Position numbers and translations under genes: made by a program. Positions 1-11,900 of a DNA stretch of 64,000 bases are shown here, piece after piece; position 1 is the stretch's first letter; every line of letters begins with the position of its first letter. The notes under the pieces are model-generated. The model made no database searches and had not been told where the DNA came from. It was given only the letters and a program-made list of their open reading frames with translations. The DNA comes from Branchiostoma floridae (lineage: Eukaryota; Chordata; Leptocardii; Amphioxiformes; Branchiostomatidae), in contig NC_049982.1 in the NCBI RefSeq assembly GCF_000003815.2, positions 22,279,936-22,343,935 on the forward strand, read 5' to 3'.

Positions 1-1479
1 GGAGCAGAGAATGCAGCTGTTAGTCCGAGATCCAAGCAAAAACAAATGACACTAACTTAAAGCTAAAAATCTAAAAGCACTCTACCGCATATACAGTTTA
101 CCTTGTGCCATACACTGGTTATAGATATGGAGCAGTAGACAGTTAATATCAGTAAAGCTGCATCAAATCAATTATACAGGATAGATCCTACCTATATGTC
201 ATAGCAGAATAACTGACTAAGCAGAATAACTGCAAATGAGGGTTTTTCTCGTGTCACTCCTATTTTCTTCTTGACATCAAAACTTTGTTGCACAATTCCA
301 TGTAATCATTCCTAGAAATGTGCTTTATTTTTCTTAATTTTTTGTCCAGCAAAACCCTTTCTGGACCATTCTGCAGCAATAGCCATGTGGATTCAGACAT
401 ATGACCACAGTGTTCAAGCATGCTCCTGATTAATCCACACCCCTCCAGATGTCTACTTGTTGCCTGAAGGGTACTTCAGCTTCTAAAGGTTGGTGGTCAG
501 CTACAACATGACGTAACCCTGCTCTGGTGGTCATAGAGCGGTAACTACATAGAACTCTACTGAAGGTGTGCAACAAAACCATTTCGGTGTCTGTAATGGG
601 TTTTAAGTGACCCTTACTTAAGAACTTTCAGTTCCAGTCAGGTATATTTTGTACATGGCTAATTGCAAAAAAAACATGTGGATATAACATTGACATGTAC
701 AAACAAAACTCATATTCATGATATTTCTATTCAAGGCAGCATGCCAAAATAACAAAAACAAACAAAAGAGCTGCTTTATCATTATGTAATACAAATATCA
801 GTCGATTTTGACGATATGTTACTGTAAAATAAAATGCAAAAGATGTTAGATATACAAAAGAACTGTGGAAACTGAACTATTGTCAGGAAACCTGTTTAAC
901 ACCACTGACAAAGGTTCAATTCTTTGATAAAAACAAAAGAAACGATACTAACCGAAGTATGCACTTTGGGAGTAAACTACTGTAGGGAAGGATAAGGTGT
1001 CTTGTGATAACAGAAAAACAACTCAGTCAGGATTGGGGAAAATGCGTTTAACCTTTAGCACACTATGACCACCTTCACACACCTGTAGGTGTATGTGCAC
1101 ATGAAGTCCAGCATGCTAAAGGTTAACGAAAGTAGATCTTCATCATAGAAGACATCACCAGAGAGAAGAAAAACACACACTTAAGGGAGGGGGGTATTTG
1201 TCGTGTACAAGAAGACCTGATAACATAGTACAGTACACAGGGATGGTTTCAAATGTCAAGGCCATACAAAAAAGAAAATAACTCCAATATGAATATCAGA
1301 GGGTTTAAAAAAAAGTCTATCAAAGTGAACAACTTTGAACAATTTTTTGTCAATAAACTAAGTAACTTACAAGAACTTGATGTTAAAAGAACTCTGCCAC
1401 ATGCTCTGATATATTTCTAATACACATGAAAATGAACAAGGTTTAGCTGCCCTGGGTCCCTGCCAGTTTGTTTTCTCAC
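1..1479. other. Intronic or downstream sequence, no gene seen
   Basis: AT-rich with short A runs and no long open frame on either strand. No family member of the repeats found elsewhere was recognised. Presumed intron of the abLIM gene. Confidence 0.6.
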
Positions 1480-1492
1480 CTTGTCCAACCTG
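1480..1492 (-). CDS. Possible exon end running into the assembly gap
   Basis: A donor-like AAG|GTGAGAAAAC abuts the N gap; the bases before it can read AGG TTG GAC AAG (RLDK). An exon hidden in the gap is plausible because the abLIM transcript must continue leftward after 2866, but 13 bases cannot prove it. Confidence 0.3.
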
Positions 1493-1592
1493 NNNNNNNN
1501 NNNNNNNNNNNNNNNNNNNNNNNNNNNNNNNNNNNNNNNNNNNNNNNNNNNNNNNNNNNNNNNNNNNNNNNNNNNNNNNNNNNNNNNNNNNN
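1493..1592. other. Assembly gap (100 N)
   Basis: Exactly 100 N, the usual placeholder for a gap of unknown size. An abLIM exon may lie inside. Confidence 0.99.
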
Positions 1593-2865
1593 TCTTATGA
1601 AATGCTAAGAAAAGATCACATATAAGATATTCAACAGTTTATATGTTTCAAGTGAGCTATTTCTCTTCTTTTTTCAAAGATGAGGAGTTTTTCCTTTTGT
1701 CTCTATCGAGGACCATGTAGTATACTAGTATCTGTTCTTCTATATGAGATTGTACTGAGTTCCTAAACAATGTACTGAAAGGAGATCACATGAACAATGA
1801 CAATGCTGATTGGTCAGCAATTAACGGATTGGTCGATTAAGGAATTTGACGGTCAAATAAAAGTAGGGCTTTTATTGGTTGCTAGGAAGAACACCAAACA
1901 AACAATTGGTGAATGGAAACATGTCTGCCATGTAACCATACTGGTGGTGTAACAGATGGTGATAGTTTGGTGCCTGCACATTTTCATCAACCAAGAGGGC
2001 TAGGAATTAATTAATGAAATAATAACAAAACAAACTGTCTGGGACCCAGGGCACATGCAGAGGTCATGAAAGGCCAAAGGTCACACAGGTCAAGCTATAG
2101 AACTCTACCTCTCTCAATAACTCTGGGTCGGTATCGGTAGGAGAAAGCACTCTCTGGTGGGAGGGAGTGGGAAGGGAGAGAAAGTGGGCAAACACAGAGT
2201 AGAGAAAAAGAATCCATGTAAGGAAATGGACAAAAAGAGAAGAAAACACATGGAAATGAAAGAAGACATGCCTGTGTGTGCAAGCAGGTAGCAACTCTTG
2301 GTCTGGTTCAGTACTAGACAGATTCTGATGTCTACTCATCCATGCTATAGTTCATCAACCTTTCTTTTCAACTCATCACTACTTACCATTGGCTTATTTT
2401 ACTCATGTTCAGAAAATGCTGTTCAGCTGTACTGTTAAAAATGTTAATACTGTAAATCTGCTGAGCTCCAAGTACTTCACAGCTCACTATAATATATAAG
2501 ATTAAGCCTTTTTCCCACATAGGAGAGATGCTCAAACCTTTGACTGCCAGACATGACATCTGATTGCCATGCAAAACACAAGATTAACCCTTCTTTTGCA
2601 GATAAAATGCATAAACACAATCTCTGACAAGGCAGCACAACTACCAGCCAATCAGCAATGAGTGCCTGTAACTACAAATTCTAAGTACCAACAACCAATC
2701 AAATCTAAGAGAAAGAACAGCCAATCAGAATGGAGGGACTATAACAACCAATCAGGCAGCAGACAGTAGTGGCTGTTGGGGATAGCCCTCCTACTGAAAA
2801 CAAACACATATGCATCAAACCATACCTATTGAATGGACCGGGATAAGGAGGGTGTCCAAACTCAC
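1593..2865. other. abLIM intron sequence, no gene seen
   Basis: Contains a purine-rich stretch around 2160-2240 and short open frames with no family resemblance. A donor-like GTAAGT at about 2387 on the minus strand follows an open stretch, but the peptide has no resemblance to the expected abLIM exon. Confidence 0.6.
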
Positions 2866-2983
2866 CTGGTGTGTGAAAGTGTTTCTGCTTGGGGTCCTTT
2901 GGGTCCCCACTAGCCCGCTGCATGCCCTGGGGCTTATTGAGGTAACTTCCCATGTACATCCTGTTCTTTGGAGCTGGAGAGTT
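2866..2983 (-). CDS. ABLIM: abLIM linker exon with KHFHTP motif
   Basis: 118 nt; acceptor TTCCCCAG, donor CCAG|GTGAGT. It encodes NSPAPKNRMYMGSYLNKPQG, MQRASGDPKD and PKQKHFHTP. The KHFH-x-P end matches the abLIM linker motif (QHFH-R-P / KHFHVP) that in vertebrates precedes GINIYRKPPIYK. The next exon should start by completing a Gly/Ala/Asp-type codon and carry that motif; I could not find it in the window. Confidence 0.78.
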
Positions 2984-5900
2984 CTGGGGAACAGAAAAAG
3001 GTACTTCAGTGAGATGATATTAATCTAGTTTAAAAAAGAAACTATCTCTGTTAGCACCAGGTTTAGTAGAAGCGGATGAAATGCACAACACAGCCTACCA
3101 TTTGGTCATGACGCCATTTTTTTTTTTTTTTTTTTTTAATTTTTTTATTGCATTTCACAGAAAAGCACAGATTTACAGAAATCAAAAGAAATTACAAAAG
3201 TTGAAAGAAAGTACAAAACACAGACCACGGATCCAAAATAATACATCATAAAGGTGGAAATAAACGAACGAAGGCTACAGTGAAAAAACATTTACAACAA
3301 CTGGTATTCAATCATCTGAACATAGTTAAGGATAACAACGAAGATGGATACTACATGACAGGTAATATGGACAAGTGGAGAAGAAAGTAGAACAATGCCA
3401 ATGGAAGATAGCAATGGACCAATTAATTAGCAAGGTTAAATGGGAAAGACTCCCATTTACTAAAATGGATATCTAATTTGTTCCTTCTCTCTGCTATCAT
3501 ATATTCTGTCTTGTAATATCTCTTTACATACGAAATGTAATGATTTACAACTAGTTTTTTGTCTCTCTGTATGAAAATATAATGTTTGGCCACTAGAATT
3601 AACAAATTCTCGATTACATTACAATTTTCAGATATGTCACCTAAAATAACTGTCTGAAAGTCCAGATGTAAGGTTTTATTTACTATTGTTTTAAACCATA
3701 TTTCTAAATCTGTCCAAAAAGTAACAACTCTAGGGCAGTCCCAGAATAAGTGTCTAATGGTCTCTACTTCCTCACAATGTGCACAGTTCGGGCTATTTAG
3801 AATTTTCCAGATGTGTAACATTTTCTTTGTGGCTAACAATCTGTGCAATATTTTATATTGAAAAATTCTTAGTTTCGGGCATATAGTCAGTGCATAAACT
3901 AATCTAAAAACCCATTTCCACGGGAAAATTGTATTAAATTCATCTTCCCAGCGTCTTTGTATGTTCAGTGGGTTTCTATTTTCTGATTGCAAAAAGGATG
4001 TATAGATAATTTTGTTTATTTTAGTTGCCTTCAGCCATACGTAATTTGCTGTATGAGGTAAGATAGGGCCTATTACTGGTGTGTTGTCTAAAAGCTTTTT
4101 TTTCCAGTTTCGCGGTATTGCAGATAATATCTGATTGTACTCTAGCTTATCAAATGCTGTACCGAATTTAGCAAGAAGGCCATTGTAAGATAAAAAGCGT
4201 CCATTTGTATCCAAAAGGTCATTAATGTAATAAATTCCATGTTTAAGAGGTTTTTCCCATATAATAGGCGTATTTTCGATTACGATACTTGAGTTGCACC
4301 ATAAGAGTTGTGCTTGTATCTCTTTCAAAGTTTCAGGAGGTTTAAATTGGAAAGAAAGCCATGCTTTCAAAACATCTTTGAAAAAGGGATTAGGAGAGAC
4401 AAGTAATCTAATAAAAACATTATTCATTTGATCAGTGGATATCTTTGTTGCGATATCCTTCCCCAAGGACAGTTGTAAGAACGGATACAAATATCTACTA
4501 AATATTACGGACGATGTACATAAGAAAGATTTGCGACTTGAATCTTGCTGGAAGAATATTCTTGGAACCCATGAAGCCTTACGGGTAAGGTCAAAAGAAG
4601 GTAGATGTATTACTCCTAAACCTCCATTGTCATATGTATTGTAAAGGATTTTACGTTTAATTTTTTCAGGTTTACCATTCCATATGAATTTAAAAATTTT
4701 TTGCTCATATGTTTGGAAAAAAGTTTTTCCGGGGGAAGGTAAAGACAAAAATAAGTGGGTAAATTGTGAGACCACAAGTGTATTAATGAGGGTAATCTTG
4801 CCATAAAGTGTCATGGGTAACATTCTCCAAGGTTGGAGAGTTCTGTCAACTTTAGTTAACCTATCTTGATAATTGTCTGTAAGTTTATTTATGTCTCCGG
4901 TGATCCCAACTCCGAGCATTTTTACCGGTCCATTTGTCCATATTATAGGGAGATTACATGGCAAGGTAAAGTTAGTATTCCTTAAAGTTCCTATTCTTAG
5001 AATTTGGCATTTTTTGTAGTTTGGTACCAATCCAGAGATTTTTGAAAAATTATTTAAGTCATTTGTTAGGGCAAAGAGAGATGGTAATGTCGGCTTCAAA
5101 GGGAAATTTGAGTCGTCGGCAAATTGGGATACCTTAATTTCCACTCCATGCATCGTTAATCCTTCTATTGTGTTGTTTGATCTAATTTTCGTGGCCAGGA
5201 GTTCTACACATAAAATAAACAGATACGGCGAGAGCGGGCAACCTTGTCGAACACCACGCAATAGCGAAAAGGGGGCTGAAATATAACCATTATTTATCAC
5301 TCTACTTGTAATGTCTTTATAGAGAACAGAAACCCAGCTAATAAATGATTGTCCGAAACCATAAAATTCTAAAGTCCTAAACATGAAATCCCATCGAAGC
5401 TTGTCAAAAGCCTTTTCAAAGTCTGCTATGAAAATCATACCTGGTAATCTTTCATTTTCACAGTATTGAATAATTTCAAGAATTTGACAGATGTTTTCAC
5501 CAATAAATCTGTTTTGTAAAAATCCACTTTGATCTTTATTTATTAGACTCGCAATAACATTTCTCATCCTAAGTGAAATTACTTTTGATAGAATGCGTAC
5601 ATCGCAACATAACAGTGATAGGGGTCGCCAGTTGTTAAGCAGTGTCGGATCCTTATACTGACCATCTGCATCTTGTTTTAATAGAAGAGTGATTAAACCT
5701 TCCCTCTGTGATTTTGACAAATTACCTTTTTCATATGCGTAATTGAAACACTGTAGCAAGGGATGTTTTAAATTAGAAAAAAAAGTCTTGTACACTTCGA
5801 TCGGAATCCCATCAAGACCTGGGCTTTTGCCATCTTTAAAACTACTAATCGCTTCCCACAACTCCTTTTCCGTAATTAGTCCTTCACAGGAATTTTTCTG

Positions 5901-8900
5901 TTCAGGACTTAGAAGAACGTAATTGTCCTTTGGAAAGAAGGGATCACAATTTGTATCATCGAGATCTTCTGGAGGGTTTTTAAAGGAGTATAGGGAATGA
6001 TAAAATGTTTTAATTTTTTCCATAACACGCGGGGGGTTGTGAATAGTTTCCCCGTCAGTTGTATTTAAAATCATAACATTTTTCTTACAACAGTTTCGTC
6101 GACCAAGATCAAGAAATTGTTTGGTACACCTGTCGGCAAATTCCATCCAATCAGCTCTTTGTTTATATACCAGCTGGTCCGTTTTCTGTTCATATAAATC
6201 TTCTAATTCACTCTGCAGTACACTAAGTTCGTCAAGAACAGATTGTGGCAGCTCATCAGTCTCGTCTAGTTTCACGGTTAGCTGGTCGATCCGTTTTTGA
6301 AGATCATTTTCTTTTGAGATAAAAGATTTTCGTTTCAATGATGCAAATTTGATGCAGTGTCCTCTAAAACAACACTTGAAGGCGTCCCAAACCGTTAACG
6401 GATCGGTTGTGCCTATATTAAATCGAAAAAACTCTTCTATAAATTTTTCAGTTTTCTTCCGAAAGTTCTTATCCTTTAATAGTGTTTGATTCAACTTCCA
6501 GTAATTTTTTCCACGCGTACGGCTTATGTTTTGAATAACAAGTGAAATAAATTTATGATCGGATTTTAGTCTGTCTAGAATTTTTACATTTGAAATATCC
6601 ACCATAAGTGAAAAAGATATTAAGAAATAATCCAGGCGGCTCGCTTGCCTTCCTCTTCGCCAAGTAAATCTGACTGTATGAGGGTGTTTATGTCTCCAAA
6701 TATCTACTAAGTCTAAAGCAAACATCAGTTCATTAATTTTTCGTTGTGCATTCGGGTGATATATTACTGGGTTTTGTCCAGCTCTATCCAAGGTCGCATT
6801 CTGTATCGTGTTGAAGTCTCCAACGATAATAAAGTTATTGTGATTTAATTTCAGGTTAAATATCAATTTTTCTATGTTATCAAAAAAGTTAGGGTTATCT
6901 GTGTTTGGTGCGTACAGATTACATATACAAAAATACAGAACATGACGCCATTTTTAAACTTTGGGGACAAAAAGACATACACAAAATATATCAGTACATT
7001 TTATCCCTTGTATAGACAGACACACTTTCACATTCCCTGTAGTCCTGTATCATTTATCGTTTATCACCAAATAACACATTTAAGCAATGTGTCTTGACAG
7101 AACATTGAGCATGCTATATGACAGAAACACAATTCCAAATATGGTCTGCTATCCTAATCCTTACAATAAACCAAAAAGGTACATGTTACTACTAAAAAAA
7201 AACACATTTAAGACGCCAAACCAGGCACCATCAAACAGACTTGACAAAATACTCCACAGCCTTCCCAACATGGTCAGAGAGCAATACCCTGAAGTACACA
7301 GACAGGCAACCAATATTGAGGTTGTGTTTTAGAAAACATTGTCTTAACCCCCTGGATTGTTGAAAGTCAAGATGGGATGAAAGCTAAGAACACTGCTGTC
7401 TCACCTACATCTCTTTAAACAAGCAACACCTGATACAAGCCGACACCCAAACAGCACATAAGAAAACAATGTCTCTTTAGATGAAGATCCTGTACTGACA
7501 ATATTTAACAGTGAAGCCATACATTTGAATGATACTTATTCTTTCAAAATGAAGAAAGAAACTACATGTACAGCTACTAAGAAATGCAGTAAAGGAATTC
7601 AAGGAATTGGGGTCATTAGATCAACATTCAACCTTTTTATGAGAACATTATTTACTTTAAGTCTAGGGTAGGGAAATACAAAGCAGCTCAACATCACCTC
7701 ACATACAGCAATCTCAAGATATTACCTTGACTAGCTCTTTTCCGTCCAATTCTATAAAAATGCAATTATATGAAATTAAACCAGAATCTAAGAAAGGTAG
7801 CTGTTGCTTTCGATACACTATTATCTGCACTGTAGTGTGCCTTACCTCACAATGTTGAAAACAGATATCAGCACTACAGGATATGGCATGTAATTAGCCT
7901 GAGGGAACATTTGAGAAAGACTATGGGTATGACAAACAAAAAGAAAACACCACACCAGCTGGTATGTTTGTTACATGTGATATCCCTTCCACCACCAGCT
8001 GGCCATGGGAGGTGAAAAGATAAAGGGGACCGAGCGTACAGTCACAGTACTTACCACACGCTAACAGTCCACCTCTCCAGTAGGACTACCAAACACATAC
8101 ACACAACAGGACTTACTGTAAATCTGGAAATGTTTGCGGTAGTTTTATTTACCAGATTCCTCTCCACTGCAAATAACACAGCAAATATGCCTTTTCAACA
8201 TACTGCAGGATGCATTGTTACAACTGCCGACTGATACATGAATTCAAACACTTAAAACTTCCTTTTCCATTCACAGAAAAATAAAGCCCATGCGAAAATA
8301 AATGAATTTACAGTAGGCATGCACTACCAGCAGGCCTGAAGTGGGTATTGTAACCTGGCATTACCAAGTACAAGAGCTCACCAACATGCCACGGCAAAGT
8401 GCCATGAAATACAATGTACTTGCAGAGTGCCATGAAATACTAGTACCCATGTCTCCTGACTAAGTTGTGTTACTCTATCTCACTGTGAGAGTCATCTTCT
8501 CTATTTTTCACTGCTGAGACTCAAGGATGCATAACAAATGCTTAACTTGCTCTCTGCTAATGCAGCTGTTTGGCACTAAATTTGAACTGGTTATGGGGTA
8601 AGACAGCAGGAAAAAAGTTAAGGTTAAGTGATTTGAAATAAATGGTCAGAAGAAGATTTAAGAGGAGCCACCAATAGCAAACCCCTTCAACAAGTGGGGG
8701 AGTGAGCTAATAAAAGCACAACACTGGTTAACATTCAGCTGCAGCAATTAAACTTCATTGCTGTAACCTTTGTGTGGAAGGGATGCACATGTAGGCATAT
8801 ATTTTACATCTTACATACAATTATTTACTAATTCTAGCAAAAATGTCTTTTGGTTTTTATTCCCCTATCATATATTGATAACTACCTACCTACAAAAGAA

Positions 8901-11900
8901 ATGCATGCAAATATATTGTGGAAAACACTGGTTAGGACTTACTTTAAGCAAGAGGGGTCTGCTTTATGAATAAAGCCACACCCACCTATATATACATTGT
9001 ATGTACTACATGTATTAGCTGGTAGGCACACTTTGCCTTACAAACAGCCTAACAAGGGTGCCACCTGTTGATCCTATAGATAAACACCTTTCATGGCTAT
9101 TTGGTGGGCAGGCAGCAACATGGCAACCAAAATCAATGTTCACTTTCAACTTCTCCAGGAGTAATAAAGTACCAGTATCAACAATGCATCATATGATTCA
9201 TGGAAACACCAACCATATGATTGTACAAATGTACAAATATATTACACGGAAATGTGTGGGAAAGATTCAGACTTTTTTCACACCAACCAACAACTGCTGA
9301 ATATAGACAACAAAAAGAAACGTTGTGGATCCTATTGTTAGTTTGAATGAAATGAAATATGATCATAAATTTAAAACAAATCCTGATTTTGCATAATTTA
9401 CATACCATTTAATTTATGTTGGTCTCTATGAAAGTTACTTACAGATTTCTCTGGTAATCAAAGTCTGCAACTGAAATGCACCTGCAGTTCCTAAGGAAAC
9501 TGTTGGGGGGTATACAAGAGCTATCTACCATCCAAAGATTGTTACCATAACATGTCAAGAACACAAGATGCAGTACCAAAGCAAACAGTAAGGGGACCCT
9601 AAATCTGATTTAAAGTTTTTGTCACATTATACCAACACAGACAGATGCTTCCCAAAATATAACCATCTTTATAGAGGGTAAATATCATTACAGTGAAATG
9701 CATCTTCATTGTATGAGAAATGCTATGCCAAGATGTATCACTGTTGAAACTGTCAAAGGCATTTTTTCTAATGCTGGGTTGTTCGCTTCTGTATCAGATT
9801 CTATATTCTGTATCTGTATCTATATAGCCGGTATAACCGCCCTTCGGCATAACACATCAGCTTTGCAGGCACACAGCATGCCAGCAGCTGGTTATATTAC
9901 ACTGAAGGAGCCAGCCAAGCTTGCCAGGTCTTGGGTTGGGGGTGGGGTGGAAGGGGCAGGGAAAAAGGTCAGAACGATATCAGCTGCCACTCAGTTGCAG
10001 GGAGGTCTAGATTATAATCTGCCAAGTTTGCAATGTCATGTAAATGTGAAATGGTTGGCATTTATTTTCTAAACCATTTTAACACAGGAAAGCAAGCACA
10101 ACGATACCATTCTCATTCAAGATGTCAAATCTGGAGTGCTAAAGACTGTTAGAAGCTATCTTTGGGGAAAAGAAGGGTGGCAATAACTTAAGGCGGCAAT
10201 AAAAATTTCTTACAATACATGTAAAATATGTGTACATGTAACTTGTTATTCAATAGACATATGGTTTTAGATAAGAACCTTTTTTCTGAAAATCTCATTT
10301 GCTTGACTTCGTTGGGAACCTCCTTGATGACCTCCTGGTTGGGTAGTTTGGAAAAGTTGTGTTTGAATTCTTACCTTTTGCTTCAACATGGGTGCTGTAG
10401 GAACCTGTCTCCTGAGTTTGAGTGGAGATTTAGGAGGAGTCTGCAGAATGTACTGGGGACACCGGGGAGAGGACTGGAGGGGGGAGAGGGGGACTTTCAG
10501 ACAGACTTACAGTCAAACCTGCACAAGTGACCATAAGGCTAATGTGACCACTTTTTGGACACATTATAAGAATCCTGTCTATACTGACAACCTGTAAGTT
10601 CATGTATAGCCAGGATTCTACAATTGAGTGGTATTTTTGGGCAGTTTTGACTGTATCTTTCTCCAGCTAAAAGATTAGTCCTTGATGAATACCCCTGTTG
10701 AGCATAAGAGCATATTAAGTACTTAAAGTGCTTAAGAGCAGAAACGCACAAAGTGGAGACCATTTTGGACTGGCCCTTTAAAGGACTGCAGATGAGACAG
10801 GAGAAAACCAGTGCAAATCTGATAAAAAGTTCAAACCTGCTACATGTACAATAACAACTGCCAAACATGTAACAATCTATAGTGTCAAGTACAATATGAT
10901 ATGATGAACATGTTTTCTCTTGCAAGAAAGAATAACCAGCATGTATACTTGAGAGGACAGCATGACAATTAGTGCAGAAACCACACCTGAGTCAGTGCAG
11001 CCCATGTACATGTACATGTACCATGCCTCAACATGCTCAAGAAGGAAAGTAATGTAGAGGTATCAGAACACAGCCATTTTAGTAGGAGGAAAATGTAAGA
11101 GGCACTGTGGTTGGAAAAACATCCAGAGCTCATATGCCCAAAGTTGACTACATTGAAACAATATCATTACTCCTTACAAGTCCAAAGACATTCAATTTCT
11201 TTTGCTTGGGGGTAGGGGGGCATCAGTAGTTCCTCAAGCATCATAGAGTCAGAGCATGAGCCTTTTAAACAAAGAGTAAGAGCACCTGGTATACAAACTG
11301 CACAAGCAATGTAACCCATACTGACATCACTATTTATATGCTTATCCTGAGATGCTGTTTTGTTATCTATCTCAAGCTGTGAGGAAAATGACAAGTGTTG
11401 CAGGGTTTTGCCAGCAGCTCTTCCTGTTAAGGCAGCTCACACCGGCTCACCTTGGGGTACTTAGCCCTGTATGGTGGGGACTTGTTGCCCAGTTTCTCGG
11501 CTATTTGCTATAGATGTGACAGTAAGAGACAGTCAGACCAACAGACATATACACGTCACACAACGGTTCACAATGTCCAGGTCACAAGCACTTATCACAT
11601 AAGCAAGGAGGTCCTGTGCAGAAAATAGAACCTCCTGAAGAGAGGTGTCTACAGATGATGATGCATAAGTAATGAATGAGGCATTTATCCATGAAGTCTG
11701 CAAGCCATGGAGATCATTTCGCACACACATGTATCAACATCACTGGAACAACCAGTTTGTTTATGACTCTAAAGCAAGGCATTGTTTTTGGGAGGATTAT
11801 AAAAACAGTCCTTGCAGCATGTACCACGGTAAGAAATTTTATTATACAAAAATAGAAAATTATCCTAAATAAATCATGCTCATAGGGAATAATTACAAAA

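Larger units (their letters stand above)
2984..10374. other. Large abLIM intron region, mostly LINE and MITE
   Basis: Holds the 3.8-kb LINE at 3122-6940, the two doubtful microexons at 7.7 and 8.1 kb, and a TA-flanked MITE at 8116-8313. A 28-nt segment at 9443-9470 has splice-like ends but breaks the frame. The rest (8314-10374) shows only short shadow frames. Confidence 0.6.

Noticed and set aside
2387-2470. Possible exon with SINIF...SKISQ before GTAAGT
   Set aside because: Superficially like the GINIYRKPPIYK motif expected next in abLIM, but lacks RKPP and has no good acceptor in phase.
4435-4804. Short frames on both strands within the LINE
   Set aside because: Shadows of the reverse-transcriptase frame.
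9443-9470. 28-nt microexon candidate (TTTCAG ... CT|GTAAGT)
   Set aside because: Including it before the 8085 and 7751 candidates produces an in-frame TGA, and donor context CT|GT is poor.
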